Below, piece by piece: positions 1-8,398 of a stretch of 32,888 bases of DNA; the stretch's first letter is position 1; every line of letters starts with the position of its first letter. The notes under the pieces are model-generated. The model saw nothing but the letters and a program-made list of their open reading frames with translations. It searched no databases and was not told the DNA's origin. Both the position numbers and the translations under genes were made by a program. The stretch is from Paraburkholderia aspalathi (GTDB lineage: Bacteria; Pseudomonadota; Gammaproteobacteria; Burkholderiales; Burkholderiaceae): positions 1 to 32,888 of the forward strand of contig NZ_FPBH01000058.1 in the NCBI RefSeq assembly GCF_900116445.1, given 5' to 3'.

Positions 1-280
1 GCTATCTGCGCGATCCTCTTCATCCGCGGCGCCAGCCCGCGCGTTGAGCGGACCACCAAATCGCCGCAACGCCGCCCGGCGCGCTTTTCAATCGCGGAGT
101 AACGGCGATCAGCCTGCCAATACGGCCGCGGCCACTTCTTCGCCCTCACCCGAATTGCTTCCTTCGTTAAGTGATTGTCGTGAAGGGCAACACTCAGCAA
201 ACGCCGTGCTGCGGATACTCCGCGACGGCGAGGCAGACGAACACGAGGGGCGGTAGCCTCCATAGCCTAGCTGTCAGCTT
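1..280. other. Left-edge stretch, no recognised gene
   Basis: No gene can be named here. On the minus strand one frame stays open from about position 250 to the window edge and would read, for example, LTKEAIRVRAKKW and then ADRRYSAIEKRAG. I do not recognise it and it has no visible start. A plus-strand frame is open from base 1 to a TAA at 100-102. Either could be the edge of a gene outside the window or chance in GC-rich DNA. Confidence 0.25.
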
Positions 281-1401
281 GCGGCCGATTCTGTTGAAAA
301 AGTCGCGTTTTGGTTTGGGGCGCGGGTTTTTGGCAGTACGTTTCGAGTTGGAGAGTTCAGCGAGACGGCGGTCTTGCAACGTGCGATGCGCTCCGTTTCT
401 CGTCATGTAGCTGCCTGGTTTGTCTGCTTACCTTCAGGCATGAGCCATTTGGCCATTCTTCGCAGATTTTGCGCAGTTGCTGCCATCAGAAACTCATCAT
501 GCGCACCGTTTGGACCACGCAGTCGCAAGCGATCGAGTTTGAGGATGCGCTTGAGGTGAGCGAAGAGCATTTCCACCTTCTTTCGCTGCCGGCGCGACTG
601 TTTGTATTCCGGGGTCGCCGCGATGCGCCTCGCTTCATCACGTGCGGCTTCATGGATGCTGCGCACGACTTTGCGAAACTGCGTATTCGGGCAACATCGA
701 TCCTTCATCGAACAGCCGTCACAGTCCATCTGGCTCGCTCGGTACACGATGGTGTCGGCTTTCGTGACGTGTGTGCGGGGATTCCCGAATGAACGCCAGT
801 CGCTACGTAGCGCGTTCCCCGCAGGACATCGATACTCGTTGGCCTGCTCATTCCAGATAAATTCGCTGCGGGAGAACGTATTGTCCTTACGCGTTGTTTT
901 ATCCCAGACCGAGACGTGTGGCTCAATTTGTTTCTCTTCAACCATCCAGCCGAGCAGCGCTGCTGTGCCGTATGCGGTGTCACCTACCAGTCGGCGAGGC
1001 TTCAGGTCCCGTTGGTGTTCAACACGATTGATCATTGTCCTGGTTGATTCGACCTCTTGTGACCGGTTCGCCGGCGTCGCTTCAACATCCACAATGATCC
1101 CTGCCTGCAGATCAATCAGGTAATTCGTCGAGTAGGCAAAGAACGCGGGACCACCCGGTGCGGCCGTCCATCGTGCAGAAGGATCGGTCAGGGATATCTT
1201 CTTAGGAGGCGTTGGTGAGGCTGCTGGCTCGGACGTATCTGCCTCCACCGGATTGGTTTGTTCCAGTGCCTCAAGATATTCCCGCACAGCGCGGCTTCGC
1301 CCCTCGACACGTCCCCAGTCGATAGGCTCTGTTCCCGGCACTCCGCGCGCAGGACTCGCGTCCGCCTTGATAATGCTTGCGTCAATCGCGAATCCCTCAC
1401 C
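281..1401 (-). mobile_element. IS1182-family insertion sequence remnant
   Basis: The transposase remnant (403-1401) is followed, downstream in its own direction, by a 120-nt non-coding tail. This ends near 283-302 in GGCCGATTCTGTTGAAAAAG, which resembles the terminal inverted repeat of this kind of element. The 5' part of the element is missing: no matching left terminus is seen before the GlxA remnant begins at 1442. The exact outer ends are therefore uncertain. The 11-mer CCTAGCTGTCA occurs as a direct copy at 266-276 and 1401-1411, close to both borders of the fragment. Confidence 0.6.
403..1401 (-). pseudogene. IS1182-type transposase, N-terminally truncated
   Basis: This is a DDE transposase fragment that would catalyse cut-and-paste or copy movement of its own IS. 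The reading frame opens right after an in-frame TAG (1402-1404) with GEGFAIDASIIKAD, a sequence normally found inside this family of roughly 450-480 residues, so about the first 130-150 residues (the DUF772 region) are gone. The first methionine lies further in, at 1341. Visible catalytic segments are the Asp in IIVDVEATPANRSQEV, the Asp in VGDTAYG and the Glu in KKVEMLFAHLKRIL. A Cys-rich block (CDGCSMKDRCC) precedes the Glu region. The C-terminus is intact and ends at a TGA. The protein is almost certainly inactive. Family assignment is from recognised sequence pattern, not a search. Confidence 0.8.
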
Positions 1402-1441
1402 CTAGCTGTCATGAGCACGGCGCACGGTCCAGAATTTCGCA

Positions 1442-2158
1442 TCAATCGCTGTCTACCGTCAGTGGGGTGTGCAAATTGCTTTTCGCGTAGACCAGCGCGG
1501 TTTGTATCCGGTCAGTTTTTGCATCGAGGTCCAGCAGTGTGGAGTGCTGTAGCTGTCCGCCGGCACGTCGATGGAACATGACCATTCGCTTGGCGACAAT
1601 TTGCGCTACCTTTGCACCAAGATCTCTTTCCACCATCGAAACCGCAAGATCGGTCCCCGCAGTCATGCCCGCGGATGTCCATACTGGACCATCCACGATA
1701 AATATCCGATCTTCTTCGACTTTGACTTTCGGATACGTCGTCTGCAATTCGCGCGCGTGTGCCCAGTGAGTCGTGGCACGCCGATCGTCCAGAACGCCGG
1801 CTTGAGCCAAAAAGAACGCACCCGTGCACATTGAGGCAACGCGCCGGGTGTTTTTCACCGCGCCTCTTAAATATTCAATCAGCGCGGCGCTCGCCGGGTA
1901 CGCGCCAGTGATGACGCCGCCGATGATCACCGTATCGAACCCACCTTCAGCGAAACTATCCGTCATGACGGAGTATCCGAGAGAACTTTGAACCGGCCCA
2001 CCGCTTTCAGATATCAGACGTATCTCGTAGTACGGCTCCTTGGTCAGTCGGTTTGCGAGCTCAAACACTGTTAGTCCGCCGAAAACCATGACCTGGAAGC
2101 CTGGAACGACGATGTAGCCAATGCGCAGCATGATAGGTCCCGGAAAATAGCAGGACAT
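1442..2158 (-). pseudogene. GlxA-type AraC-family regulator lacking its DNA-binding domain
   Basis: The N-terminal DJ-1/PfpI (class-I glutamine amidotransferase-like) domain is complete. It begins at MLRIGYIVVPGFQVM and includes the nucleophile-elbow segment RVASMCTGAFFLAQAG and then THWAHARELQ. Intact relatives continue with a linker (here LLDLDAKTDRIQTALVYAKSN) and two AraC helix-turn-helix motifs of about 100 residues. Here the protein runs LHTPLTV and then stops after three foreign residues (DSD), just where the HTH domain should start. The foreign DNA is next to the IS1182 remnant, so the mobile element or a deletion beside it removed the domain. I prefer the ATG at 2158 because AGGA lies 9 nt upstream; the ATG at 2131 is the alternative. 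It is divergent from the hydrolase at 2358, its likely former target. Confidence 0.8.
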
Positions 2159-2357
2159 AACGTTACGTCCTGCGCGCTGGCGCCTGGCGCGAGCCGTCGC
2201 CTGCTGAGCTGTGATTCTAACCAGCGATCCCGATGCCGATAAGAGTGGCCGCGCCAGCATGGCCAGAATTGTCGGAAATACGTCCCTCCTGCCTCGTTGA
2301 GGGCTTCTACCATTAGCGGATTCCCGAGTCTCACATCGGACCAATCGAGAAACCCCT

Positions 2358-3451
2358 ATGGAAAGCAACCTCTCTGGAACAGTGTCTATTCCTGCACCCT
2401 CTATCTCGCGCCGCGCGTTCCTCGCGAGCGGGACGGCCTTTGGTGCAAGCCTGCTGCTGGATCGCGGGGCGCAGGCGCAAAGTCCTGGAACCGGCGGCGT
2501 ACCGGGTATCAAGGAGTACGACGTCAATACCAATGGCATCACCATGCACGTAACCGAACAGGGAGATGGGCCAGCCGTACTCTTCTGCCACGGGTTTCCG
2601 GACACTTCCTACACGTGGCGCCGGCAGATGAAAGCGGTGGCGTCTGCCGGATATCGGGCAATTGCTCCCGATATGCGCGGCTACGGACGCAGTTCGGCGC
2701 CGACGGACCCAACCTTGTACACGCCACTGCAAACGGTCGGCGACCTGGTTGGCCTGCTCGATGCGTTGAAGATTCCAAGCGCTGTCCTTGTGGGTCATGA
2801 CTGGGGTGCAACGCATGTGTGGCAAGCAGCGTTGATGCGTCCCGATCGATTCAAGGCCGTGTTCTGTCTGAGCGTGCCATTCGTTCCTCGTGGGGATGTC
2901 AGCGTCTTCGAGAAGATGCGCAGGTCCGGCCACCAGGATGATTTCTACATGTTCGAACAGATCCGGCCAGACGCCGATCAGATCTGGCCGACGCCACGGT
3001 GACCATTCCAGGAATGCTGTACTGGGCATCGGGCTCCGCTCCCGCAGACAAGCGGTGGAGTCCGATGGATCCGGCACGCAGCCTTCACCGTGCGGCCCCC
3101 GGACCGTTACCGTCATGGGCGGAGCCTGATTACGTCGCTTATAACGTGGCGGAATTTCAGCGCACCGGCTTTCACGGTGCCCTGAACTACTATCGGGCCG
3201 CTGAACCGTACTTCTACCTGTCCGCTCCTTGGAAGGGCGCCAGGATTACCCAGCCTTCATTTTTCATCTGGGGGAAGGCGGATGGCTTGAAAGAGCTTTA
3301 TCCGCTGACCATGGACCAGATGCGCTCCGGCGTTCCCAGTCTCATTGGCGGTCTCGAACTCGACAATGTGGGCCACTGGGTACAACACGAAGCCCCTGAT
3401 GTGGTCAATGAGCAACTCGTGAAGTTTCTGCAAACCGTAACGACCACCTGA
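2358..3451 (+). pseudogene. Tat-exported epoxide-hydrolase-like alpha/beta hydrolase, frameshifted
   Basis: This is an alpha/beta hydrolase of the epoxide hydrolase/haloalkane dehalogenase group, probably acting in the periplasm on epoxides or related small molecules. The first frame (2358-3002) has a twin-arginine signal, SRRAFLASG at residues 17-25, the oxyanion motif HGFPD (78-82) and the nucleophile Asp148 in GHDWG. It then stops at a TGA after DQIWPTPR. The other frame continues at once as ADATVTIPGMLYW and on to the acid region (FIWGKADGL) and the catalytic His (VGHWVQHE), ending at 3451. Adding one base near 2986-2988, in the TGGCC stretch, restores one protein of about 364 residues. 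So the whole gene is present apart from a single-base loss, which is either a real mutation or a sequencing error. Confidence 0.8.
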
Positions 3452-3568
3452 CTCGCGCTGGGATTGATACGAGGAAGGGACATCTATCCTGCGTGATGGC
3501 ACCCGATCCCACGCACTTTGCAGCAGCCGCGCCGGCAAGAACTACATCCAACTGAAACGGATTTAACG

Positions 3569-3829
3569 ATGGTGACAGGCAAAAGCCCCGTGTACAGGTT
3601 GAACAATGGAATCGAGATGCCCGCATTCGGACTTGGGGTGTTTCGTAGCGAGCCTGAGAAGACCGTAGCTGCGGTCAGATCGGCAGTCGCAAACGGATAC
3701 CGGCTGATCGACACCGCTGCGGCCTATATGAACGAGCAGCAGGTTGGGGAAGGTATCTATGTCAGCTATGTCACGCCGCACTCTGCTCGCCAATGGAACC
3801 GCCTTTGGTGCAAGTCTGTTGATGAGTAA
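3569..3829 (+). pseudogene. Aldo/keto reductase N-terminal remnant
   Basis: Residues 1-63 are the start of a typical aldo/keto reductase of about 270-280 residues: LNNGIEMPAFGLGVF, then GYRLIDTAAAYMNEQQVG. The family's catalytic Asp (D48) and Tyr (Y53) are present, but the Lys and His of the tetrad and the NADPH-binding C-terminal half are absent. After VGEGI, at about 3757, the frame runs into the 5' end of the next hydrolase gene out of frame and stops 23 residues later. An internal deletion that joined this gene to the hydrolase is the simplest explanation. The ATG follows a long gap after the previous gene and no strong ribosome site is seen. The product should be inactive. Confidence 0.75.
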
Positions 3830-4913
3830 GACAGCTTTTGGGTCTGGGTCTGGGTCTGGCGCTGCCGGCGGCACGGTAGTCGTCGGTGCCAGTGCAGATA
3901 ACGTCCCTAACCTGACCGTGCATACCTTCAGCTCGCCGCGCCACACAACGCGCTACCTGGCGGCTGGCCCGGCCGATGGGCCGTTGATGATTCTCCTCCA
4001 TGGCTGGCCCGAGATCGGCCTGATGTGGCGCGCGCAGATCGAGGCGTTCGCATCCGAAGGCTGGCGCTGCGTTGCACCGGATATGCGTGGCTATGGCGGC
4101 TCATCGGCGCCGGCCGCTTCCGAGGCCTATGCCTTGAACGAGATCGTCCACGACATGGTCGAACTGCACGACCATTTGGGGGCACGCCCGGCAATCTGGG
4201 TTGGCCACGACTGGGGAAGCCCGGTGGCCGGAGCGCTCGCTGCGCACCACGGGGCGCGCAGTCGCGGCGTGGTGCTGATCTCAGTCCCTTACTTTCCGGA
4301 GGGCTTCGCGCTGCCCAATCTCGTGCCGCTGATCGACCGTCAGTTGTACCCTGCGGATCAATATCCGGATGGGCAGTGGGATTACTTCCGCTTTTACCTG
4401 ACGCACTTCAGTCAGACGGTTAGCGATTTCGAGGCGGACACCCCGGCAACGCTCGCGTCGCTCTATCGGCGCGGCAATCCTGCGTCTGTCGGCCAGGTCT
4501 CTCCGTCCGCCTTGATCACAAAAAACGGCGGGCGTTATGGCTCGGCGCATCGCGCCCCGGCGACGCCGCCTGATCCAGCGCTCTGGACGCCCATCGACTT
4601 TGACGCGCTGGTCGATGCGTTCGATGTCAGTGGTTTCCGTTCGGTCAATGCCTGGTACCTGAACGACACCGCCAACATTGCATACGCGCGCACAGCGCCG
4701 AAAGGCGGCCAGCTACGCCAGCCCGTTTTGTTCGTCAACGGTGATTGGGACGCAATCTGCGACATCAACCGCAGTCGCCTCGGAGAACCCATGCGCAGCG
4801 CCTGTGCCGACCTTTCCATAACGAACCTGCCCGCTGGCCACTGGCTTCCGCTTGAGCGCAAGGCTGAGCTTGTCCAAGCGATTCGTGCGTGGCTTAAGAC
4901 AAGCGGGTTGTAG
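3759..4913 (+). CDS. Tat-exported epoxide hydrolase-like alpha/beta hydrolase
   Basis: This intact hydrolase of 384 residues is likely to open epoxides or similar compounds in the periplasm. A twin-arginine signal (MSRRTLLANGTAFGASLLMS) is followed by a Gly/Ser-rich linker. The oxyanion-hole motif HGWPE lies at 81-85, the nucleophile is Asp151 in GHDWG, a probable acid is Asp331 in NGDWD and the catalytic His361 is in GHWLPLE. The ATG at 3759 has GGGGAAGG 5 nt upstream; a TTG at 3744 and the ATG at 3768 are alternatives. The ribosome site and start lie inside the aldo/keto reductase remnant, with CTATGTCA repeated at 3757-3764 and 3766-3773. The Tat signal closely resembles that of the broken hydrolase upstream, so the two are paralogues or share a recombined 5' end. 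The substrate cannot be told from sequence. Confidence 0.85.
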   Translation: MSAMSRRTLLANGTAFGASLLMSKTAFGSGSGSGAAGGTVVVGASADNVPNLTVHTFSSPRHTTRYLAAGPADGPLMILLHGWPEIGLMWRAQIEAFASEGWRCVAPDMRGYGGSSAPAASEAYALNEIVHDMVELHDHLGARPAIWVGHDWGSPVAGALAAHHGARSRGVVLISVPYFPEGFALPNLVPLIDRQLYPADQYPDGQWDYFRFYLTHFSQTVSDFEADTPATLASLYRRGNPASVGQVSPSALITKNGGRYGSAHRAPATPPDPALWTPIDFDALVDAFDVSGFRSVNAWYLNDTANIAYARTAPKGGQLRQPVLFVNGDWDAICDINRSRLGEPMRSACADLSITNLPAGHWLPLERKAELVQAIRAWLKTSGL

Positions 4914-5061
4914 CGGGTGGACCGGCCGGGTGAACGTTTCCCGGTCGAAGTGAACCAGTTCGTCGATTGGCTGAGGCAAAGCTTCCTCGCATGAGGTTAA
5001 TCAAGCACCCCGACGTGCCACAGATCCAACAGCCCTTTCCCTACAGCGTGGAGTGTTCGAA

Positions 5062-5946
5062 ATGTCTGATAAGAAAATTTTTGTTGCCGGAGCGACAGGC
5101 GATACCGGTGGAGCAGCTACCGAAGCACTTGTAGCGGCCGGTGAAAAGGTACGCACGCTGGTGCGGAAGGAGGACCAACGTTCGGAACGACTGAAGTCGC
5201 GTGGAGTCGAGGTTTTGGTCGGTAACCTTTCCAGTCTGGACGACGTGGCACAAGCTCTCGAGGGCATTTTTTCCGCGTACTTTGTCTATCCAATCGAAGC
5301 AGGGGGAATACAGGCGAGCGTCTATTTTGCTCAGGCGGCCCGGGAGGCTGGAATCGGCGGGATCGTGAACATGTCGCAAATTTCCGCTCGCAGGAACGCA
5401 ACGAGTCACGCCGCACGTGACCACTGGATCTCGGAGAGGGTATTTGACTGGTCGGGAATCCCGGTCACCCACATTCGCCCGACGTTCTTCGCACAATGGT
5501 TAACTTATCCCGGCCAGGTTGCAAACGTCAAAAAGGACGGAACGTTGAGGCTGCCCTTTGGTAACGGGCGTCATGCACCGATTGCAGCCGAAGACCAGGG
5601 GCGCGTCATCGCTGCGATTCTTCGTGATCCAGCTCCTCACGCTGGCAAGGTCTACCCGCTATACGGCCCCGTCGAGATGAACCACCATCAGATTGCTGAT
5701 GAAATGAGCAAGGTTCTGGGCCGGGAAGTGAAGTACCAGCCGATTGACCTCGATATGTTCGAAAAGCGTTTGAATACCGATTCGAAATTTAGCGATGCAT
5801 TTTCACAGCATCTCCTGTCTGTCGCTGTCGACTATCAAAATGGCGTTTTCGCCGGTACCAATACGCTGGTCGAGGAACTAACGGGCACCCCGCCCATGAC
5901 CGTCGAGGCGTTCATCCGGAAGCACGTGGCGGTCTTCGCAGACTGA
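5062..5946 (+). CDS. NmrA-family NAD(P)-binding oxidoreductase or sensor
   Basis: This is an atypical short-chain dehydrogenase of the NmrA/HSCARG type, 294 residues and cytoplasmic, binding NAD(P)H. A glycine-rich dinucleotide loop, GATGDTGG, is at about residues 10-17, with LVRKEDQR just after strand 2 where the 2'-phosphate or adenine ribose is usually contacted. HIRPTFFAQ and the C-terminal NHHQIADEMSKVLGREVKY segment are typical of the family. Members act as quinone or ketone reductases or as redox sensors, and the sequence does not decide which. The ATG at 5062 is chosen because GTGGAG lies 8 nt upstream; the in-frame GTG at 5053 would overlap that site. It is on the same strand as the hydrolases, 148 nt downstream, and could belong to the same detoxification cluster. 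Confidence 0.85.
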   Translation: MSDKKIFVAGATGDTGGAATEALVAAGEKVRTLVRKEDQRSERLKSRGVEVLVGNLSSLDDVAQALEGIFSAYFVYPIEAGGIQASVYFAQAAREAGIGGIVNMSQISARRNATSHAARDHWISERVFDWSGIPVTHIRPTFFAQWLTYPGQVANVKKDGTLRLPFGNGRHAPIAAEDQGRVIAAILRDPAPHAGKVYPLYGPVEMNHHQIADEMSKVLGREVKYQPIDLDMFEKRLNTDSKFSDAFSQHLLSVAVDYQNGVFAGTNTLVEELTGTPPMTVEAFIRKHVAVFAD

Positions 5947-6108
5947 CGGTCTAGTCCTGCCCTCGAAAGAAGCTGCTCGCGATTGTCTGGACTTGCGTAG
6001 GACGCTTCGTGAGCAGGTATCCCGATCACCAGAGAACGCATGAAGTAGTTGGCACTGAGCGCAAAGTGCGAACCCTTCCGGTTCCAATACCCGCGATATA
6101 TGACGTAG

Positions 6109-6552
6109 TTGATTCTGAATCGGATTCGAAACTTTGACCCGAGAGAGCGGACTGTGCATACGGCCGCTACCGAATGCAAAGGAGTCGTTCCTGTGGCGGC
6201 GCCGACTGGCAGTTCCGGGTCAATGCTGGTGAAAAATGCTGGAGGACACTCCGATTTCATGGGTTGCTTTGTGAGTGGGTATGCAGAGGCATGCGAGCGT
6301 ATTCGCGCGACGCTGCTCGACGCTCCGCCTGAGAACGGAAAGCGTGTGCTGCTTTACATCTGCCCAGAGTGCGGCGATGTTGGCTGCGGCGCATATTCGG
6401 CCCTCGTGCGGCGCGATCGCGAATCCTACGTCTGGGAAAATTTTGCCTACCAGGTGGGCGAATATGATTCGACGTCACTTGAGGCAGTTGGACCGTTTGT
6501 TTTCGAATTAAGTCTATATAAAGCCGGTTTGCTCAATGCGTCACGATTTTGA
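6109..6552 (+). CDS. Small uncharacterised protein with CPECGDVGCGAY motif
   Basis: A hypothetical protein of up to 147 residues. Its clearest mark is LLYICPECGDVGCGAYSALV at about residues 80-100, three cysteines in a CxxCGDxGCG arrangement that could bind a metal. It is followed by YVWENFAYQVGEYD and VGPFVFELSLYKAGL. I recognise this as a widespread uncharacterised family whose members share the Cys motif and the VGPF segment, but I know of no proven function. An in-frame TAG at 6106-6108 fixes the upper limit, so TTG 6109, GTG 6154 or ATG 6223 could be the start. The N-terminal 50 residues look poorly conserved and may not be translated. It lies 162 nt after the NmrA gene. Confidence 0.6.
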   Translation: MILNRIRNFDPRERTVHTAATECKGVVPVAAPTGSSGSMLVKNAGGHSDFMGCFVSGYAEACERIRATLLDAPPENGKRVLLYICPECGDVGCGAYSALVRRDRESYVWENFAYQVGEYDSTSLEAVGPFVFELSLYKAGLLNASRF

Positions 6553-6620
6553 CGGACCCGAATAGGTGTGAGGCCCCAGTCGGCCACCAAGAGTCATTCG
6601 CCGGCAGCGTCGATTGGACA

Positions 6621-6815
6621 TCAAGGCGATCGCTGCACACCGGCAACCGGCCGTTTGATAGGTGTTGCTGAAAGACTCGGGCCGACAATGCGCGCTTCCA
6701 TCGGCTCGCACCAAGCCCGGTAGGTCTCTTCGAGCTGATGGTCACGCGACTGCCCCTTCGCGCCGATTCCCCCGTGCTCCGAACTGGATTGACGCGGCCG
6801 ACGTATGTCAGTCAC
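6621..6815 (-). CDS. Possible small protein (64 aa), unknown
   Basis: A short frame on the minus strand starts at a GTG (6815) with a textbook ribosome site, GGAGGA, 5 nt upstream. It begins 42 nt after the stop of the MarR gene on the same strand. The sequence starts VTDIRRPRQSS and includes HQLEETYRAWCEPMEARIV; it is hydrophilic, with no signal or membrane segment. I do not recognise it. The second half overlaps DNA that looks like degenerate dispersed repeat, so it may be a truncated gene start or chance. Confidence 0.3.
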   Translation of the reverse strand: MTDIRRPRQSSSEHGGIGAKGQSRDHQLEETYRAWCEPMEARIVGPSLSATPIKRPVAGVQRSP

Positions 6816-6857
6816 GATGATCCTCCGGGCTGTCGGGCCGTCTTGTAGTTCACCAGG

Positions 6858-7391
6858 CTAGTCATTGCGCAGCAGCAGTCGAGATTCCGGGCGAGCAGGA
6901 GCGCCGCTGGCGTCGTTCAGGTCGTCGAGCCTTTTCAAATCCCGAATCACGTGGAAACGATCACGCATTGAATCAAGATCAATCAGTCTCAAAAACGCAA
7001 AGGTATCCTGATAAGCTCGCATCCAGGGGCTCATTGCGGAAGCCACAGCTTTTCGTCCCTCGGTCGTCACGGCGAGCTGACGTGTCCGCCGATCTCCCTT
7101 GTGGGTGATCGATGAGATGAGCTTGCGACGGAACAATGGTGCCAGATTGGCCGACAGGTTCGATCGGTCCATTGCCAGTTCTGCTGCCATGTCGCCGAAA
7201 ACCATTGGTTCGCGTAGATGTAGCAAGGCGAGCATACAAAACTGGGATGCGTTGACGTCGGTATCCCGCAGCGCTTCGTCGAAATGAGCCCATAAAGCGC
7301 GCATTGCGCGCTGGGCGAAAAAATGGTTGAGCGCGAGAGCGGAGATTTCTCCGATTGCGAGCATCGACGACTCGAAATTCTGACTTTCCAT
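6858..7391 (-). CDS. MarR-family transcriptional regulator
   Basis: A winged helix-turn-helix regulator of 177 residues from the ATG at 7391, which has GGAA 8 nt upstream; a TTG at 7427 would add 12 residues. The recognition helix region reads DMAAELAMDRSNLSANLAPL, and the wing carries THKGDRRTRQLAVTTEGRKAV with the conserved Asp-x-Arg pattern. MarR proteins are usually dimers that release DNA on binding phenolic or other lipophilic ligands. The gene lies 169 nt downstream of the short-chain dehydrogenase and on the same strand, at the tail of the efflux operon, but the gap leaves room for its own promoter. A plausible role is sensing a compound handled by the pump or dehydrogenase; this is inference. 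Confidence 0.85.
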   Translation of the reverse strand: MESQNFESSMLAIGEISALALNHFFAQRAMRALWAHFDEALRDTDVNASQFCMLALLHLREPMVFGDMAAELAMDRSNLSANLAPLFRRKLISSITHKGDRRTRQLAVTTEGRKAVASAMSPWMRAYQDTFAFLRLIDLDSMRDRFHVIRDLKRLDDLNDASGAPARPESRLLLRND

Positions 7392-7560
7392 ATGTGCGGT
7401 TCCGGGTGCGTACGGGCTCGGTTGCAAAGAGTTCCGTGCTGCTGCGGGCCGTGGTTGAAAGGCGCCGAAGTTGTCATGACCATGGACGGCTGAAGCTAAT
7501 CACTCGTCGGCGCAGGGCAGGCCCGCGAACGTGATGCACGTTGCGGCGGGAGAGAGGATT

Positions 7561-8367
7561 TCACGCGAGCCCGAATGTTTTCCTCAAGCTTGCATCCACG
7601 GGGCCGGAGGGCATGAAGCGCCGCAATTTGCGCAACAGGGATGCTTCGCCGGCCGGCGTGCGACGCATACGCCAGGTACCGAGCGCCGCTTCAACGATTG
7701 TCTTCGCTACGCCGTCGGGCGCGGGGGCGCCATTGACACTGTTGACGACTGCACTTGATGCAAGGACCCGCTCGCGATCATAGTCGGCGATCTTCGAACT
7801 CACCTCCGGTGCATTGACATCGAGATTTGTGCGGGTAAAGGACGGCTCGACCAACGATACTCGGATACCGAACTGGCGCACCTCATGATCCAGGGTCTCG
7901 GTCAGCCCTTCGACGGCATGCTTGGACGCGGAGTAGAGTCCCATGTAGGGGGCGGGCAAGAACCCGAGCACCGAACTGACATTGATGATCCTTCCGCCAT
8001 GTTGTGCACGCATATGGGGAAGTACTGCCTGCGTCGTGCGCAGAATGCTGAAGACGTTGGTATCGAACAGCGACAAGGCCTCGGCAGCCGAAGTTTCCTC
8101 CACGGCACCGATCAGGCTCGTTCCCGCATTATTGACGAGGACGTCGATTCGCCCGGTGCATTCGATGACGGACTGGATTCCGGCCTGGACCGAAGCATCG
8201 TCGCGAACATCCATCTCGACAAGCTCGACTCCGGAGATAGGCACCGCTTTTGCAATGCTGCGCACTGTGCCAAACACGCGGCAATCTCGCCTCGTAAACC
8301 TCTCGGCGGTGGCGCGTCCGATACCCGATGACACGCCGGTCACAACGACAACCGTGGAATGCGACAT
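7561..8367 (-). CDS. Short-chain dehydrogenase/reductase (classical SDR)
   Basis: An NAD(P)-dependent oxidoreductase of 268 residues. It has the cofactor motif TGVSSGIG (10-17), NNAG (79-82), Ser131/132 in INVSSV and the catalytic Tyr145 and Lys149 in YSASK, so all key residues are present. PSFTRTNLD and the C-terminal Arg-rich end resemble SDRs acting on ketones, steroids or fatty alcohols, but the substrate is unknown. The ATG at 8367 is chosen because GGAGC lies about 6 nt upstream; the frame stays open upstream, but the extension would run into the RND gene. It begins 31 nt after the RND pump stop on the same strand and is therefore probably co-transcribed with the efflux system, an unusual partner. 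Confidence 0.9.
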   Translation of the reverse strand: MSHSTVVVVTGVSSGIGRATAERFTRRDCRVFGTVRSIAKAVPISGVELVEMDVRDDASVQAGIQSVIECTGRIDVLVNNAGTSLIGAVEETSAAEALSLFDTNVFSILRTTQAVLPHMRAQHGGRIINVSSVLGFLPAPYMGLYSASKHAVEGLTETLDHEVRQFGIRVSLVEPSFTRTNLDVNAPEVSSKIADYDRERVLASSAVVNSVNGAPAPDGVAKTIVEAALGTWRMRRTPAGEASLLRKLRRFMPSGPVDASLRKTFGLA

Positions 8368-8398
8368 GAAAAGCTCCGTTTGGTGATTTGATGGTGTT

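Noticed and set aside
2131..2605. N-terminal extension of the GlxA remnant up to 2605
   Set aside because: The extra 149-158 residues have no family similarity, overlap the hydrolase 5' end, and a better start with AGGA exists at 2158.
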